Shown here in pieces: positions 54,327 to 63,132 of a DNA stretch of 64,000 bases (positions are counted from its first letter, which is position 1; the number at the start of each line of letters is the position of its first letter). The notes under the pieces are model-generated. The model was not told the origin of the DNA. It saw nothing but the letters and a program-made list of their open reading frames with translations, and made no database searches. This DNA is from Abyssibius alkaniclasticus (lineage in GTDB: Bacteria; Pseudomonadota; Alphaproteobacteria; Rhodobacterales; Rhodobacteraceae), in the NCBI RefSeq assembly GCF_020447305.1, contig NZ_CP095732.1:1706501-1770500 (forward strand), read 5' to 3'. Both the position numbers and the translations under genes were made by a program.

Positions 54327-54700
54327 TGTGCGGATGGCTGGACGGCCGCGTGCGGGCCCGCCCGCCCGAGGAAAGTCCGGACTCCAGAAGTAAACGGCGC
54401 CGGTTAATGGCCGGCCGGGGCAACCCGAGGGATAGCGCCACAGAGAACAGACCGCCCCAAGGCTTTGGGGTAAGGGTGAAACGGTGGGGTAAGAGCCCAC
54501 CGCCGCGCTGGTAACAGGGCGGGCAGGGCAAGCCCCGCCGGGAGCAAGGCCAAATAGGAACCACGCGGGCACATGCCCGGCGCACTTCAGCCAGTGGTTC
54601 GGGTTGGCTGCTAAAGCCATCTGGCAACAGGTGGCATAGATGAATGGTCGTCACCTTGCGCAAGCAAGGCACAAAATCCGGCTTACAGGCCATCCGCACA
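54327..54700 (+). ncRNA. rnpB: RNase P RNA (type A)
   Basis: About 374 nt. The catalytic core begins GAGGAAAGTCCGGACTCC, a hallmark of RNase P RNA; the 3' conserved segment CCGGCTTACAGGCC is also present. The terminal P1 helix forms between TGTGCGGATGGC (54327-54338) and GCCATCCGCACA (54689-54700), and TTTT follows as terminator. It is the ribozyme that matures tRNA 5' ends. Boundaries are from P1 pairing. Confidence 0.95.
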
Positions 54701-54703
54701 TTT

Positions 54704-55132
54704 TCAGCTTGGTTTCACCGACCAGCGGGCTGCCAGATCATCCAGCCCCGCGCGGATAATCTCGGCCACAACATCCATGTCCACATCGGCCAGTTTGTTG
54801 ATGTAAAGGCAGGATTTTCCGATTTTATGTTTGCCGAGCCGGGTGAGCATATCGCCCAGTCTGGCATAACCCGGCAGGATATACAGAACCAAATTTGCCT
54901 TGCGCGGGCTGAAGCCGGTGGCAAGGCTGGTGCCGGAATGGCCGGTTTCATAGACATAATCATAGCTGCCATAGCCCACCATTGTCGGCCCCCACATTTG
55001 CGGGGTATAGCCGGTTACCTTGCGAAACAGCGCATCCAGCGCCAGCCCGTCGGCGCGCCGGGTCGGGTGGGGGATGTCGTTCAGAAATTCCGCAACTGAA
55101 ACTTCGGTGGGTCTGGTCTTGTTTTCTGCCAT
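54704..55132 (-). CDS. DUF1801 domain protein
   Basis: A 142-residue protein of the DUF1801/YdhG-like fold (residues about 40-130). The motif MWGPTMVGYGSYDYVYETGHSG and the ending DMDVVAEIIRAGLDDL are typical. Reported relatives bind small molecules or iron-containing cofactors; function is unsettled. It is 4 nt from rnpB and convergent with it, and 11 nt from the next gene. Confidence 0.88.
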   Translation of the reverse strand: MAENKTRPTEVSVAEFLNDIPHPTRRADGLALDALFRKVTGYTPQMWGPTMVGYGSYDYVYETGHSGTSLATGFSPRKANLVLYILPGYARLGDMLTRLGKHKIGKSCLYINKLADVDMDVVAEIIRAGLDDLAARWSVKPS

Positions 55133-55143
55133 AGGCTTCGCTC

Positions 55144-56097
55144 CTAAAACTCGACAATGGCGAATACCGCGCGGTGGTCCGATGGCCAGGGTTCGATGAT
55201 GATATCGCTGCGAATGCCCGGCTCGCCCACAATCGCCGCCTCGCGCACGGTTACAGGCCGGTCAGTCGCGCCGCGCACAAAGATATAGTCGATGCGGTCG
55301 TGGTGGTCCTCGGGGTCATCCTCGGTTGTCCAGCGCGGGGTCCAGGTAAAGGCGGGCTTTTCCAGCGGGTCGGGCCAGATGGCGCGGTAGGCATCTACAA
55401 AGCCGGCATCGGCCAGCCGCTGGGTTGTGGGCCACTGCACAGCCAGCGGGTGCAGACCGGCTTCGACCGTCGCCTCGGTCCAATCCAGCGCCGATGGCTC
55501 GCCGAAATCGCCGGTGATGATGATAATGGCATCGCCCGGTTTGGTGAAATCGGCAAAGAGCAGGTCCAGCGCCGGGCTGCGGGTGCGGGTGGCCCATTTG
55601 ATCAGCTCGGGTTCGGTGTTTACAAAGGGCGCGGGGCCATATTCGATGCCCAGCGCCTGATAGGGCTGGTAGGGTTCGTCATCGAGCTGGATGTTGAACA
55701 GCCAGATTTCGGTGCCGTTCACATCAATCTGCACCCCAAGGTCGTTGTTGCTTTGCCCGATAATCGGATAGCGGCTTATGACAGCATTTGACCAGAGCGC
55801 CACGTTTTCCTGTGTTTGCTCGTAATAGTAATAGCCCAGCTCTGCGGCCAGCACGGCAGCAGCCGAGGCGCCATCGGCCGGGCAATATTCGGCCTCGCAA
55901 ATTTCGCTGATCAGCCGTGTTTCCTGCAGGCCGACAATATCGGGATCCATTGCGCGGATCACGGCAAGCGTTTCATCGACGGGTTTGCCATCGCTCGCGC
56001 CGCCCCCGAAAATGTTGAATGACATGATGCTCAGCGTTTCCGCCTGCAGCGGGGCCGCCAGGGCGCAAAGCACAAGTCCAAGCAATTTCTGCCGCAT
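55144..56097 (-). CDS. Secreted endonuclease/exonuclease/phosphatase (EEP) family protein
   Basis: A 317-residue protein with a signal peptide (MRQKLLGLVLCALAAPLQA) followed by an EEP domain. Catalytic landmarks: MSFNIFGGG (Asn), VGLQETRLI (Glu), ITGDFGEPSALDW (Asp/Asn), IDYIFVRG and PSDHRAVFAI (Asp-His). Could be a phosphodiesterase or nuclease acting in the periplasm. Start 56097 follows GGGAG. Divergent from mraZ. Confidence 0.87.
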   Translation of the reverse strand: MRQKLLGLVLCALAAPLQAETLSIMSFNIFGGGASDGKPVDETLAVIRAMDPDIVGLQETRLISEICEAEYCPADGASAAAVLAAELGYYYYEQTQENVALWSNAVISRYPIIGQSNNDLGVQIDVNGTEIWLFNIQLDDEPYQPYQALGIEYGPAPFVNTEPELIKWATRTRSPALDLLFADFTKPGDAIIIITGDFGEPSALDWTEATVEAGLHPLAVQWPTTQRLADAGFVDAYRAIWPDPLEKPAFTWTPRWTTEDDPEDHHDRIDYIFVRGATDRPVTVREAAIVGEPGIRSDIIIEPWPSDHRAVFAIVEF

Positions 56098-56300
56098 AAA
56101 TTCAGCTCCCAACACAGGTTTCGGGCAAAACCTAGCACGAAAAACCGCAACCACACGGAATTTTTGAAACTTCGCGCGCGGGCTGCGAAAATCTGGCTGC
56201 ACTACATATAGTGGGTGGGGGTGAAGGAACCGCAATACCTGCCATATCCCCCAATTTGCCCATGTTTTTTATGCTTGGTGGGGCAAAATGTCATTGATTT
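56098..56300. other. Upstream part of the mraZ control region
   Basis: AT-rich relative to genes. It contains GTGGGTGGGGGTG at 56211 and TGGTGGGGC near 56277, resembling the TGGG repeats that MraZ binds in other bacteria. Otherwise no gene is seen. Confidence 0.35.
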
Positions 56301-56322
56301 CCATGAAATGTTACGCTACTCC
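56294..56322 (+). promoter_or_regulatory. Candidate promoter of the dcw leader RNA
   Basis: TTGATT (56294-56299), 17-nt spacer, TACTCC (56317-56322). A start near 56329 would give a leader of about 215 nt before mraZ. The -10 match is weak. Confidence 0.35.
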
Positions 56323-56328
56323 AAACCT

Positions 56329-56515
56329 ATCAAGAGGTTCGGGATACGACATAAGGCCAAAGGCCACAAACCAGAGCAGGTTTCATACAGGCCCCGCATT
56401 TCTTGAGATGAGATCCGACGCGACGTGAGCAGACACGCAAGTGGCGCGCAGTCGGGCAGGGCCCGAACGGGACAGTCGGCGGATCGTGCTAGCAGTCACG
56501 ATCCGCCGTTTCCGT
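56329..56515 (+). ncRNA. UpsM-like sRNA / dcw leader RNA
   Basis: The leader of the dcw cluster contains a perfect 12-bp terminator hairpin CGGCGGATCGTG/CACGATCCGCCG (56477-56488 and 56497-56508) followed by TTTCCGTTT, only 36 nt before mraZ. A smaller hairpin TCGGGC/GCCCGA (56452-56466) precedes it. In Rhodobacter sphaeroides the same place encodes UpsM, an sRNA made by premature termination in the mraZ leader and reported as confined to Rhodobacteraceae. The 5' boundary here is estimated. Confidence 0.65.
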
Positions 56516-56543
56516 TTAGGGGGCGGTAACAGGAGCATGAGAC

Positions 56544-57038
56544 GTGGAGCTACGTTTCAGAGGCGAGTCAGTCCACCGGGTGGACGCCAAGGGCCGTGTT
56601 TCGGTTCCGGCGTCCTTTCGGCGTGTGCTTGAGCTTGGCGATCCTGACTGGGTTGAGGGCGGCAACCCCAGCTTTGTGTTGATCTACGGGCTTGATGGCA
56701 CCACTTGCCTGAATGGTTATACCAAGCGCGAGGCCGACAGGCTTGGCGAGAAAATCGCCAATATGCCCTATGGCACCATGCGCAAGCGGATGGAGCGGCG
56801 GTTGATGACGCAATCGGCCTATCTTACGCTGGATGACAATGGCCGCTTTGTGCTGTCGCAGGCCTTGCGCGACCAGTTCGGCATTACCGACGAGGCGAAA
56901 TTCGCCGGGATGAACGAGAAATTCGAAATCTGGACGCCAGCAGCCTTCGAGGCTGATCAGGCGCTGCTCGATGCCGAGGATGATGCCCAAGGCATTAACC
57001 TGCTCGAGGCGTTGAACGCGCCGCGGCAGGGGGTTTAG
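56544..57038 (+). CDS. mraZ: Transcriptional regulator MraZ
   Basis: A 164-residue MraZ protein with two AbrB-like repeats, each with the DxxxR pattern: [14 protein letters not shown] near residue 14 and [16 protein letters not shown] near 96. In E. coli it represses its own dcw promoter by binding TGGG repeats. It starts with GTG. First gene of the dcw cluster, 2 nt before rsmH. Confidence 0.95.
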   Translation: MELRFRGESVHRVDAKGRVSVPASFRRVLELGDPDWVEGGNPSFVLIYGLDGTTCLNGYTKREADRLGEKIANMPYGTMRKRMERRLMTQSAYLTLDDNGRFVLSQALRDQFGITDEAKFAGMNEKFEIWTPAAFEADQALLDAEDDAQGINLLEALNAPRQGV

Positions 57039-57040
57039 CC

Positions 57041-58036
57041 ATGTCGGCGCCAGCACATGTGCCGGTGCTGCTGGCCCCGCTTTTGGCGCAGGTTGCACCC
57101 GTCGGCGGTGTCTGGCTTGACGGCACCTTCGGTGCGGGCGGCTACAGTGCCGGGCTGATCGCGGCGGGCGCTGAGCATGTGATCGGCGTTGACCGTGACC
57201 CCGATGCGCAAGCGGCAGGCGATGCGCTGGCCGCCGCAAGGCCCGGTAAATTCACATTCGTGGCCGGCGAATTTGGCGAGCTTGCCGATATCGCAGCCGC
57301 ACAGGGCCACAGCGCGCTGGCGGGCATTGTGCTGGATATCGGCGTCTCCTCCATGCAGATCGACCAGGCTGCGCGCGGCTTTTCCTTTGCCAAGCCCGGC
57401 CCCCTGGATATGCGCATGGCGCAATCGGGGCCGAGTGCTGCCGATGTGGTGAATACCGCACCCGAAGCCGCATTGGCCGATATTCTGTTCCAGTTTGGTG
57501 AAGAACGCGCCAGCCGCCGCATTGCGCGTGCCATTGTCGAGGCGCGCGCGCTTGCGCCGATCACCACGACCGAGGCTTTGGCCGAGATCGTCTCCAAATG
57601 CCTGCCGCGCCCCAAAAAGGGCCAGATCCACCCCGCTACCCGCAGCTTTCAGGCCTTGCGGATTGCCGTGAATGACGAGCTTGGGCAATTGGCCAAGGGG
57701 CTTGAAGCTGCTGAATCCATCCTCGCCCCCGGTGGCTTGCTGGCGGTTGTGACCTTTCATTCGCTGGAGGATCGCATGGTGAAACGCTTCATGGCGGGCG
57801 GTGCCGATGATGGCACCAGGGTCAATCGTTACGCGCCCGCCGGCCAACACACAGCACTGCGCTGGGACAGGGTGACGCGCAAGGCGATTACGGCCGATGA
57901 GGATGAATGCGCCGCCAACCCGCGCGCGCGCTCGGCCCGGCTGCGCGTGGCCCGGCGGCTGGAAGGCGATGCAAGGCCGGTCGATGCCCGCGTGCTTGGC
58001 GCACCACGTTTTGATGTTGGGGGGATTTGGGCGTGA
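57041..58036 (+). CDS. rsmH: 16S rRNA (cytosine-1402-N4)-methyltransferase
   Basis: Also known as MraW. The 331-residue SAM-dependent enzyme methylates C1402 in the 16S rRNA P site. The SAM motif [16 protein letters not shown] is near residue 28, [20 protein letters not shown] near 95, and the C-terminal [18 protein letters not shown] near 232. Overlaps ftsL by GTGA. Confidence 0.96.
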   Translation: MSAPAHVPVLLAPLLAQVAPVGGVWLDGTFGAGGYSAGLIAAGAEHVIGVDRDPDAQAAGDALAAARPGKFTFVAGEFGELADIAAAQGHSALAGIVLDIGVSSMQIDQAARGFSFAKPGPLDMRMAQSGPSAADVVNTAPEAALADILFQFGEERASRRIARAIVEARALAPITTTEALAEIVSKCLPRPKKGQIHPATRSFQALRIAVNDELGQLAKGLEAAESILAPGGLLAVVTFHSLEDRMVKRFMAGGADDGTRVNRYAPAGQHTALRWDRVTRKAITADEDECAANPRARSARLRVARRLEGDARPVDARVLGAPRFDVGGIWA

Positions 58037-58407
58037 AGAACCTGCTTTACCTTTGCGCGCTGGCGCTTGTGCTGATCTTCGCCACATGGGCCTATCAGGT
58101 GAATTACCGCACGAAATCGGAAATGGATTATGTCAGCACGTTGCAGCGCGAAATCGCGCAGGAACGCCAGACATTGGCCGTTTTGCGCGCCGAATGGGCC
58201 TATCTGAACCGCCCCGAGCGTTTGCGCGTGCTGGTGGAGATGAACTTTGCCGATCTGCGCCTGATGCCGCTGCATTCCGACCATTTCGCCGCGATTGGCG
58301 ATGTGGCCATGCCGCGCCCGCCCATCCCCGATGACATTGACGGGATGATCAGCGATATGGTCGATACCGCCGCGCACGAGGCTGACATGAATGGAGACGA
58401 GCCATGA
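58033..58407 (+). CDS. ftsL: Cell division protein FtsL
   Basis: A 124-residue bitopic membrane protein, with a GTG start overlapping rsmH. One span ([18 protein letters not shown]) near the N-terminus, then a periplasmic coiled coil (residues 30-60). Part of the FtsQLB complex that activates septal cell wall synthesis. Position between rsmH and ftsI is the standard dcw order; sequence is poorly conserved as usual. Confidence 0.9.
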   Translation: MKNLLYLCALALVLIFATWAYQVNYRTKSEMDYVSTLQREIAQERQTLAVLRAEWAYLNRPERLRVLVEMNFADLRLMPLHSDHFAAIGDVAMPRPPIPDDIDGMISDMVDTAAHEADMNGDEP

Positions 58408-60182
58408 TCCGCCGGCCGCTGCGCCCGCTGGCCCGCATTTTGCGCGCCCGCATCAGGGGCGAAGACCCCGACAAGATTGAAGCCGAAGCCCGCGCCGCGC
58501 GGATGCGCAGCTTGCGGGCCGCTGAAAAGCGCCGTGCGGAATTGCGGCTTTGGTTTCTGGCGGCAGTGTTTCTGGCGGCGTTCTTTACGGTCGGCGGCAA
58601 AATGTTCGTGCTGGCCACAACCGAGGCGGTCGAGCCGGTGGCCAGCGTCAACACCTCGCCCATTGTGAACCAGCGCGCCGATATTGTAGACCGCAACGGC
58701 GCAATTCTGGCAACCAACCTTGCCACCGCCTCGCTTTATGCCAATCCGCAAGAGATGATCGACCGGGTGGCCGCCGCCGAGGGGCTGGCGCAGATTTTCC
58801 CCGATCTCGATGCGGCCGATCTGCTGCGGCAGTTCTCCGGCACGCGCAAGTTCATCTGGGTCCGGCGCAAAATGTCGCCAGAGCAGCAGCAGGCAGTGTA
58901 TGATCTGGGCGAGCCGGGATTGCAATTTGGCCCGCGCGAGCTGCGCCTGTATCCCAATGGCGCCTTTGCCGCACATATTCTGGGCGGCACGAGCTTTGGG
59001 CGCGAAGGTGTCTATGCCGCCGAGGTGATCGGCACGGCAGGTGTGGAACTGGCCTTTGATTCCTATTTGCGCGACCCGGCCAACCAGGGCGCGCCATTGC
59101 GCCTTTCGCTGGACATGCCGGTGCAGGCCGCGATGGAGCAGGTGCTTGCCGGCGGCATGGCGCTGATGAATGCACGCGCTGCAACCTCGGTGCTGATGGA
59201 GGTGGATACCGGCCGGATCGTCGCAATGGCCAGCCTGCCGGATTTTGACCCCAACCACCGCCCATTGCCGCCCACATCGGGGGACCCGGCCGACAGCCCG
59301 CTTTTCAGCCGTGCCGTGCAGGGCCGCTACGAGCTAGGCTCGACCTTCAAGATATTTGTCGCGGCGCAGGCGTTGGAAAGCGGGTATGCCACGCCCGATA
59401 CCATGATTGATACTTCGGGCCCGCTGGTCTGGGGCCGGTTTCGTATCCGCGATTTTCACGATTACGGCCCAAGCCTGAGCCTTCGGGATGTGATCGTGCA
59501 ATCGTCCAATATCGGCGCTGCGCGCTTGGCCGCAGCAATGGGGGCCGAAGCGCAGCAGGCATTTCTGGCGAAGCTGGGTCTGCTCGATCCACTTGAGCTG
59601 AATTTGCCGGAATCCACTCATTCGCGCCCGCTTACCCCGCCGAACTGGTCCGAGCTTTCAACCATGACCGTCTCTTACGGCCACGGTATTGCGGTTACAC
59701 CGCTGCACCTTGCCGCCGCCTATTCCAGCCTGGTGAATGGCGGGCTGCGTGTGCGCCCCAGCCTGCTGATGGACAGCCCCCTGCCCACCGAGGCCGATCG
59801 TGTCATCTCGCCCCAGACATCGGCCAGCATTCGTGAAATGCTGCGCGCGGTCGTCTCGCGCGGCACCGCATCGCTGGGCGATGTCGAGGGCTATGAGGTG
59901 GGTGGCAAGACCGGCACCGCCGATAAGCCCGATCCGCAGGGCGGCTATTATGATTCCCGCGTAATCGCCACTTTCGCGGCGGCCTTTCCTATGTCAAACC
60001 CGCGCTATGTGCTGATCGTCACGCTTGACGAGCCCGAGGACACGACAGGAACCGAGCCGCGCCGCACCGCGGGTTGGACATCTGTGCCGGTTGGCGCAGA
60101 GATTATTCGCCGGATTGCACCGCTTATGGGGATGCGTCCAAACTATTCAGAACTGGCGCCGGTTGTGTTGGCGTCGCAATAG
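58404..60182 (+). CDS. ftsI: Septal peptidoglycan transpeptidase FtsI (PBP3)
   Basis: A 592-residue penicillin-binding protein. One membrane span (residues about 45-70, LWFLAAVFLAAFFTVGGKMF) anchors a periplasmic dimerisation domain and the transpeptidase domain: SxxK in ELGSTFKIFV near residue 312, SxN in VQSSNIGAA near 368, KTG in GGKTGTAD near 505. It crosslinks septal peptidoglycan with FtsW. ATGA overlap with ftsL. Confidence 0.95.
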   Translation: MIRRPLRPLARILRARIRGEDPDKIEAEARAARMRSLRAAEKRRAELRLWFLAAVFLAAFFTVGGKMFVLATTEAVEPVASVNTSPIVNQRADIVDRNGAILATNLATASLYANPQEMIDRVAAAEGLAQIFPDLDAADLLRQFSGTRKFIWVRRKMSPEQQQAVYDLGEPGLQFGPRELRLYPNGAFAAHILGGTSFGREGVYAAEVIGTAGVELAFDSYLRDPANQGAPLRLSLDMPVQAAMEQVLAGGMALMNARAATSVLMEVDTGRIVAMASLPDFDPNHRPLPPTSGDPADSPLFSRAVQGRYELGSTFKIFVAAQALESGYATPDTMIDTSGPLVWGRFRIRDFHDYGPSLSLRDVIVQSSNIGAARLAAAMGAEAQQAFLAKLGLLDPLELNLPESTHSRPLTPPNWSELSTMTVSYGHGIAVTPLHLAAAYSSLVNGGLRVRPSLLMDSPLPTEADRVISPQTSASIREMLRAVVSRGTASLGDVEGYEVGGKTGTADKPDPQGGYYDSRVIATFAAAFPMSNPRYVLIVTLDEPEDTTGTEPRRTAGWTSVPVGAEIIRRIAPLMGMRPNYSELAPVVLASQ

Positions 60183-60193
60183 AACGTGGCAAA

Positions 60194-61693
60194 ATGGACA
60201 GACCAACCCGGTCCTTGGCAGACCTGCAACTTGGCGACATGGTCCGCCCTCTGGGTGCGGTGGAAAGCCTTGCGCTAAGCGGCATTTCGGTTGACAGCCG
60301 CACAACAAAACCCGGCCATCTTTTTGCCGCGATGCCCGGCACCAACGCGCATGGCGCGACATTTGCAAGTTTCGCGCTGCGCATGGGCGCGGTTGCGGTG
60401 CTGACCGATGCCGAGGGCGTGGCACTGCTGGAACAGGAGTTTGGCAGCCTGCCCGCGCCGGTTCTGCTGGCCGAAAACCCCCGCCGGGCACTGGCGGTTG
60501 CGGCGGCCAACTGGTTTGGCGCCCAGCCTGAAACGATTGTCGCGGTGACCGGCACAAATGGCAAAACCTCGGTTTCGACCTTTGCGCGGCAAATATTCGA
60601 GGCTTTGGGCGAGGCGGCGGTCAATTTCGGCACGACCGGGGTTGAGGGCGCCGTGGTGGCGGCGCTGTCGCATACCACGCCCGAACCGCTGACCCTGCAT
60701 AAACTGCTGGCCGATCTGGCCGCACAGCAGGTTAGCCACGCGGCGATGGAAGCGTCGAGCCACGGGCTGGCGCAAGAACGCCTTTCCGCCGTGCGGCTGC
60801 GCGCGGCCGCCTTCAGCAACCTTACCCGCGACCATCTGGATTATCATCCCGATGTTGAAAGCTATTTCGCCGCCAAGGCCCTGCTGTTCAGCCAGGTCTT
60901 GCCGCAAGACGGCACTGCCGTGATCAATATGGACGATCCGTTCGGCGCGCGCATGGCCGAAGTTGCAAGCGCGCGTGGGCAGAGGATTATCCGCGTCGGG
61001 CGCGACCCTGCCGCCGATCTGCGCATTCGCGCCACACGGTTTGACGCCGACGGGCAGGATTTGCGCTTTGACTGGCGGGGTGAAAGCCAGGTTGTGCGGC
61101 TGGCGCTGATCGGCGGTTTTCAGGCGGGCAATGCGCTGCTGGCCGCGGGCCTGGCCATAGGCTGCGGGGCGGCGCCCGAAGCTGTCTTTGCCGCCCTGCC
61201 CAAACTCGCCACCGTGCGCGGGCGTATGCAGCTTGCCGCAACGCGCGGCAATGGCGCGAAGGTGTTCGTCGACTATGCCCACACGCCCGACGCGCTGCAA
61301 ACCGCGCTGACCGCGCTGCGCCCGCATGTATTGGGGCGGCTCATTGCGGTGTTTGGCGCGGGCGGTGACCGCGACCGTGGCAAGCGCCCGCTGATGGGTG
61401 CGGCCGCGGCCAATTATGCCGATCTTGTTTTTGTGACCGACGATAACCCCCGCACCGAAAATGCGGCCAGCATTCGCGCCGCCGTTCTGGCCGGTTGCCC
61501 CGAAGGTATCGAGGTTGGCGACCGGGCCGAGGCGATCTTGCGCGCCATTGATGCAGCCCAACCCGGTGATGCCGTGCTGATTGCCGGTAAAGGCCATGAA
61601 AGCGGGCAGATCGTCGGGCGCGATATTTTACCCTTTGATGATGTCGAGCAGGCGAGCATGGCCACCAAGGCGCTCGACGGGCTGGGCCTGTGA
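60194..61693 (+). CDS. murE: UDP-MurNAc-tripeptide synthetase (meso-DAP adding)
   Basis: A 499-residue Mur ligase that adds meso-diaminopimelate to UDP-MurNAc-dipeptide. ATP loop TGTNGKTSVSTFA near residue 118, LTRDHLDYH near 212, and DNPR motif in VTDDNPRTENAASIRA near 415, which marks meso-DAP specificity. Start at 60194 lies 11 nt after ftsI; longer frames enter ftsI. murF overlaps the end by GTGA. Confidence 0.95.
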   Translation: MDRPTRSLADLQLGDMVRPLGAVESLALSGISVDSRTTKPGHLFAAMPGTNAHGATFASFALRMGAVAVLTDAEGVALLEQEFGSLPAPVLLAENPRRALAVAAANWFGAQPETIVAVTGTNGKTSVSTFARQIFEALGEAAVNFGTTGVEGAVVAALSHTTPEPLTLHKLLADLAAQQVSHAAMEASSHGLAQERLSAVRLRAAAFSNLTRDHLDYHPDVESYFAAKALLFSQVLPQDGTAVINMDDPFGARMAEVASARGQRIIRVGRDPAADLRIRATRFDADGQDLRFDWRGESQVVRLALIGGFQAGNALLAAGLAIGCGAAPEAVFAALPKLATVRGRMQLAATRGNGAKVFVDYAHTPDALQTALTALRPHVLGRLIAVFGAGGDRDRGKRPLMGAAAANYADLVFVTDDNPRTENAASIRAAVLAGCPEGIEVGDRAEAILRAIDAAQPGDAVLIAGKGHESGQIVGRDILPFDDVEQASMATKALDGLGL

Positions 61694-63132
61694 ACTGGCT
61701 TTGGACAGGGGCCGAGCTTGCCGCCGCCACAGGCGCGCCCGTGGCGGTTGCCGGCGTTGCCGGTGTTTCGATTGACACGCGCAGCCTGAAGCCGGGCGAC
61801 CTGTTTGTGGCCCTGCTCGACCAGCGCGACGGGCATGACTTTGTGGCCGATGCGCTCGACAAGGGGGCCGCCGCAGCACTTGTGGCGCGCGCGCTTCCCG
61901 GTGTCGCGCCCGAAAGGCTGATCATCGTGCCCGACCCGCTGGCCGCGCTGGGCCAGATGGCGAAAGCCGCGCGCGCGCGGTCTGCGGCAAGGGTGGTTGC
62001 AGTCACCGGCTCGGTTGGCAAAACCGGCACAAAAGACATGCTGCGCATGATCTTTGCCGATCAGGGCCAGGTTCATGCCGCCGAAAAGAGCTATAACAAC
62101 CATTGGGGTGTGCCGCTGACCCTTGCGCGATTGCCGCGCGAGGCCGCTTTTGCCGTGATCGAGCTTGGCATGAACCACCCCGGAGAGATTGCCCCGCTCG
62201 CCCGGCTTGCCCGCCCGCATGTGGCGCTGATCACCACGGTTGCCGCCGTCCATGCTGGCGCATTTGCATCCGTCGCGGAGATTGCCGATGAGAAGGCCGC
62301 AATTTTCGAGGGGCTCGTGCCCGGCGGCATTGCCGTTCTGCCCGCCGATAACGCGCATTTCGAGCGGCTTTTTGCGGTTGCGCAGCGCCATGCGGGTAAC
62401 ATTGTAACTTTTGGCAGGGCAGATGCAGCAACCTTCCAGCAAATAGAGGCCCGCCCCGGCCCGACGGCGACGGTTATCAATGCGCGCGGGCCCGAGGGGC
62501 CGTTTCTGTTCAAACTTGGCGCGCCGGGGCTGCATCTGGCGATGAATGCGCTTGGCGCGCTGACCGCCGCGCAGGCCGCCGGGGCCGATCTTGCGCGCGC
62601 CGCCCTCAGCCTTGCCGCCTGGCGCGCCCCCGCGGGGCGCGGCGCGCGGCTTGGCATTGCCCTTGGCCCCAGCGGAATGGACGGGCGGATAACCCTGATT
62701 GACGAAAGCTATAATGCCAATCCGGCAAGCATGGGCGCGGCGCTGGATCTGCTGACCCTGTGCCCCGTTGAAGATGGCATCGGCCGTGTCGCCGCCGGGC
62801 GGCGCATTGCCATTCTGGGCGATATGCTGGAGCTGGGCGATGCAGAACTGGCGCTTCACGCCGCGCTGGCCAGCCATGCGGCGCTGGACCGTATCAGCAT
62901 CATCCACTGTGTCGGTTCGCGCATGAAGGCGCTGCACGAGGCACTTCCGGGCAATAAACGCGGCCAATGGTTTGAAACCTCTCAGGCCTGTGCGGCAATG
63001 GCTGCAAAGCTTCTGGATGCTGGCGATGTCGTCATGGTCAAAGGCTCGCTTGGCGCGGCCATGCGCCATGTGGTTGACGCGATCAAGAATTTGGGCGAAA
63101 GCAGCCCGCTGGAGCAAAGCGAAGGGGCGTAA
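61690..63132 (+). CDS. murF: UDP-MurNAc-tripeptide:D-Ala-D-Ala ligase
   Basis: A 480-residue Mur ligase that completes the pentapeptide precursor. ATP loop VTGSVGKTGTKDM near residue 105, NNHWGVPLTLARL near 134, ELGMNHPGEI near 155, and YNANPASMGAALDLL near 340. Starts with GTG inside the murE stop; mraY follows immediately with no gap. Confidence 0.95.
   Translation: MNWLWTGAELAAATGAPVAVAGVAGVSIDTRSLKPGDLFVALLDQRDGHDFVADALDKGAAAALVARALPGVAPERLIIVPDPLAALGQMAKAARARSAARVVAVTGSVGKTGTKDMLRMIFADQGQVHAAEKSYNNHWGVPLTLARLPREAAFAVIELGMNHPGEIAPLARLARPHVALITTVAAVHAGAFASVAEIADEKAAIFEGLVPGGIAVLPADNAHFERLFAVAQRHAGNIVTFGRADAATFQQIEARPGPTATVINARGPEGPFLFKLGAPGLHLAMNALGALTAAQAAGADLARAALSLAAWRAPAGRGARLGIALGPSGMDGRITLIDESYNANPASMGAALDLLTLCPVEDGIGRVAAGRRIAILGDMLELGDAELALHAALASHAALDRISIIHCVGSRMKALHEALPGNKRGQWFETSQACAAMAAKLLDAGDVVMVKGSLGAAMRHVVDAIKNLGESSPLEQSEGA

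Noticed and set aside
54315-54620. 101-codon minus-strand frame over the RNase P RNA
   Set aside because: It lies antisense to rnpB, whose structure explains the sequence. Similar frames are widely misannotated.
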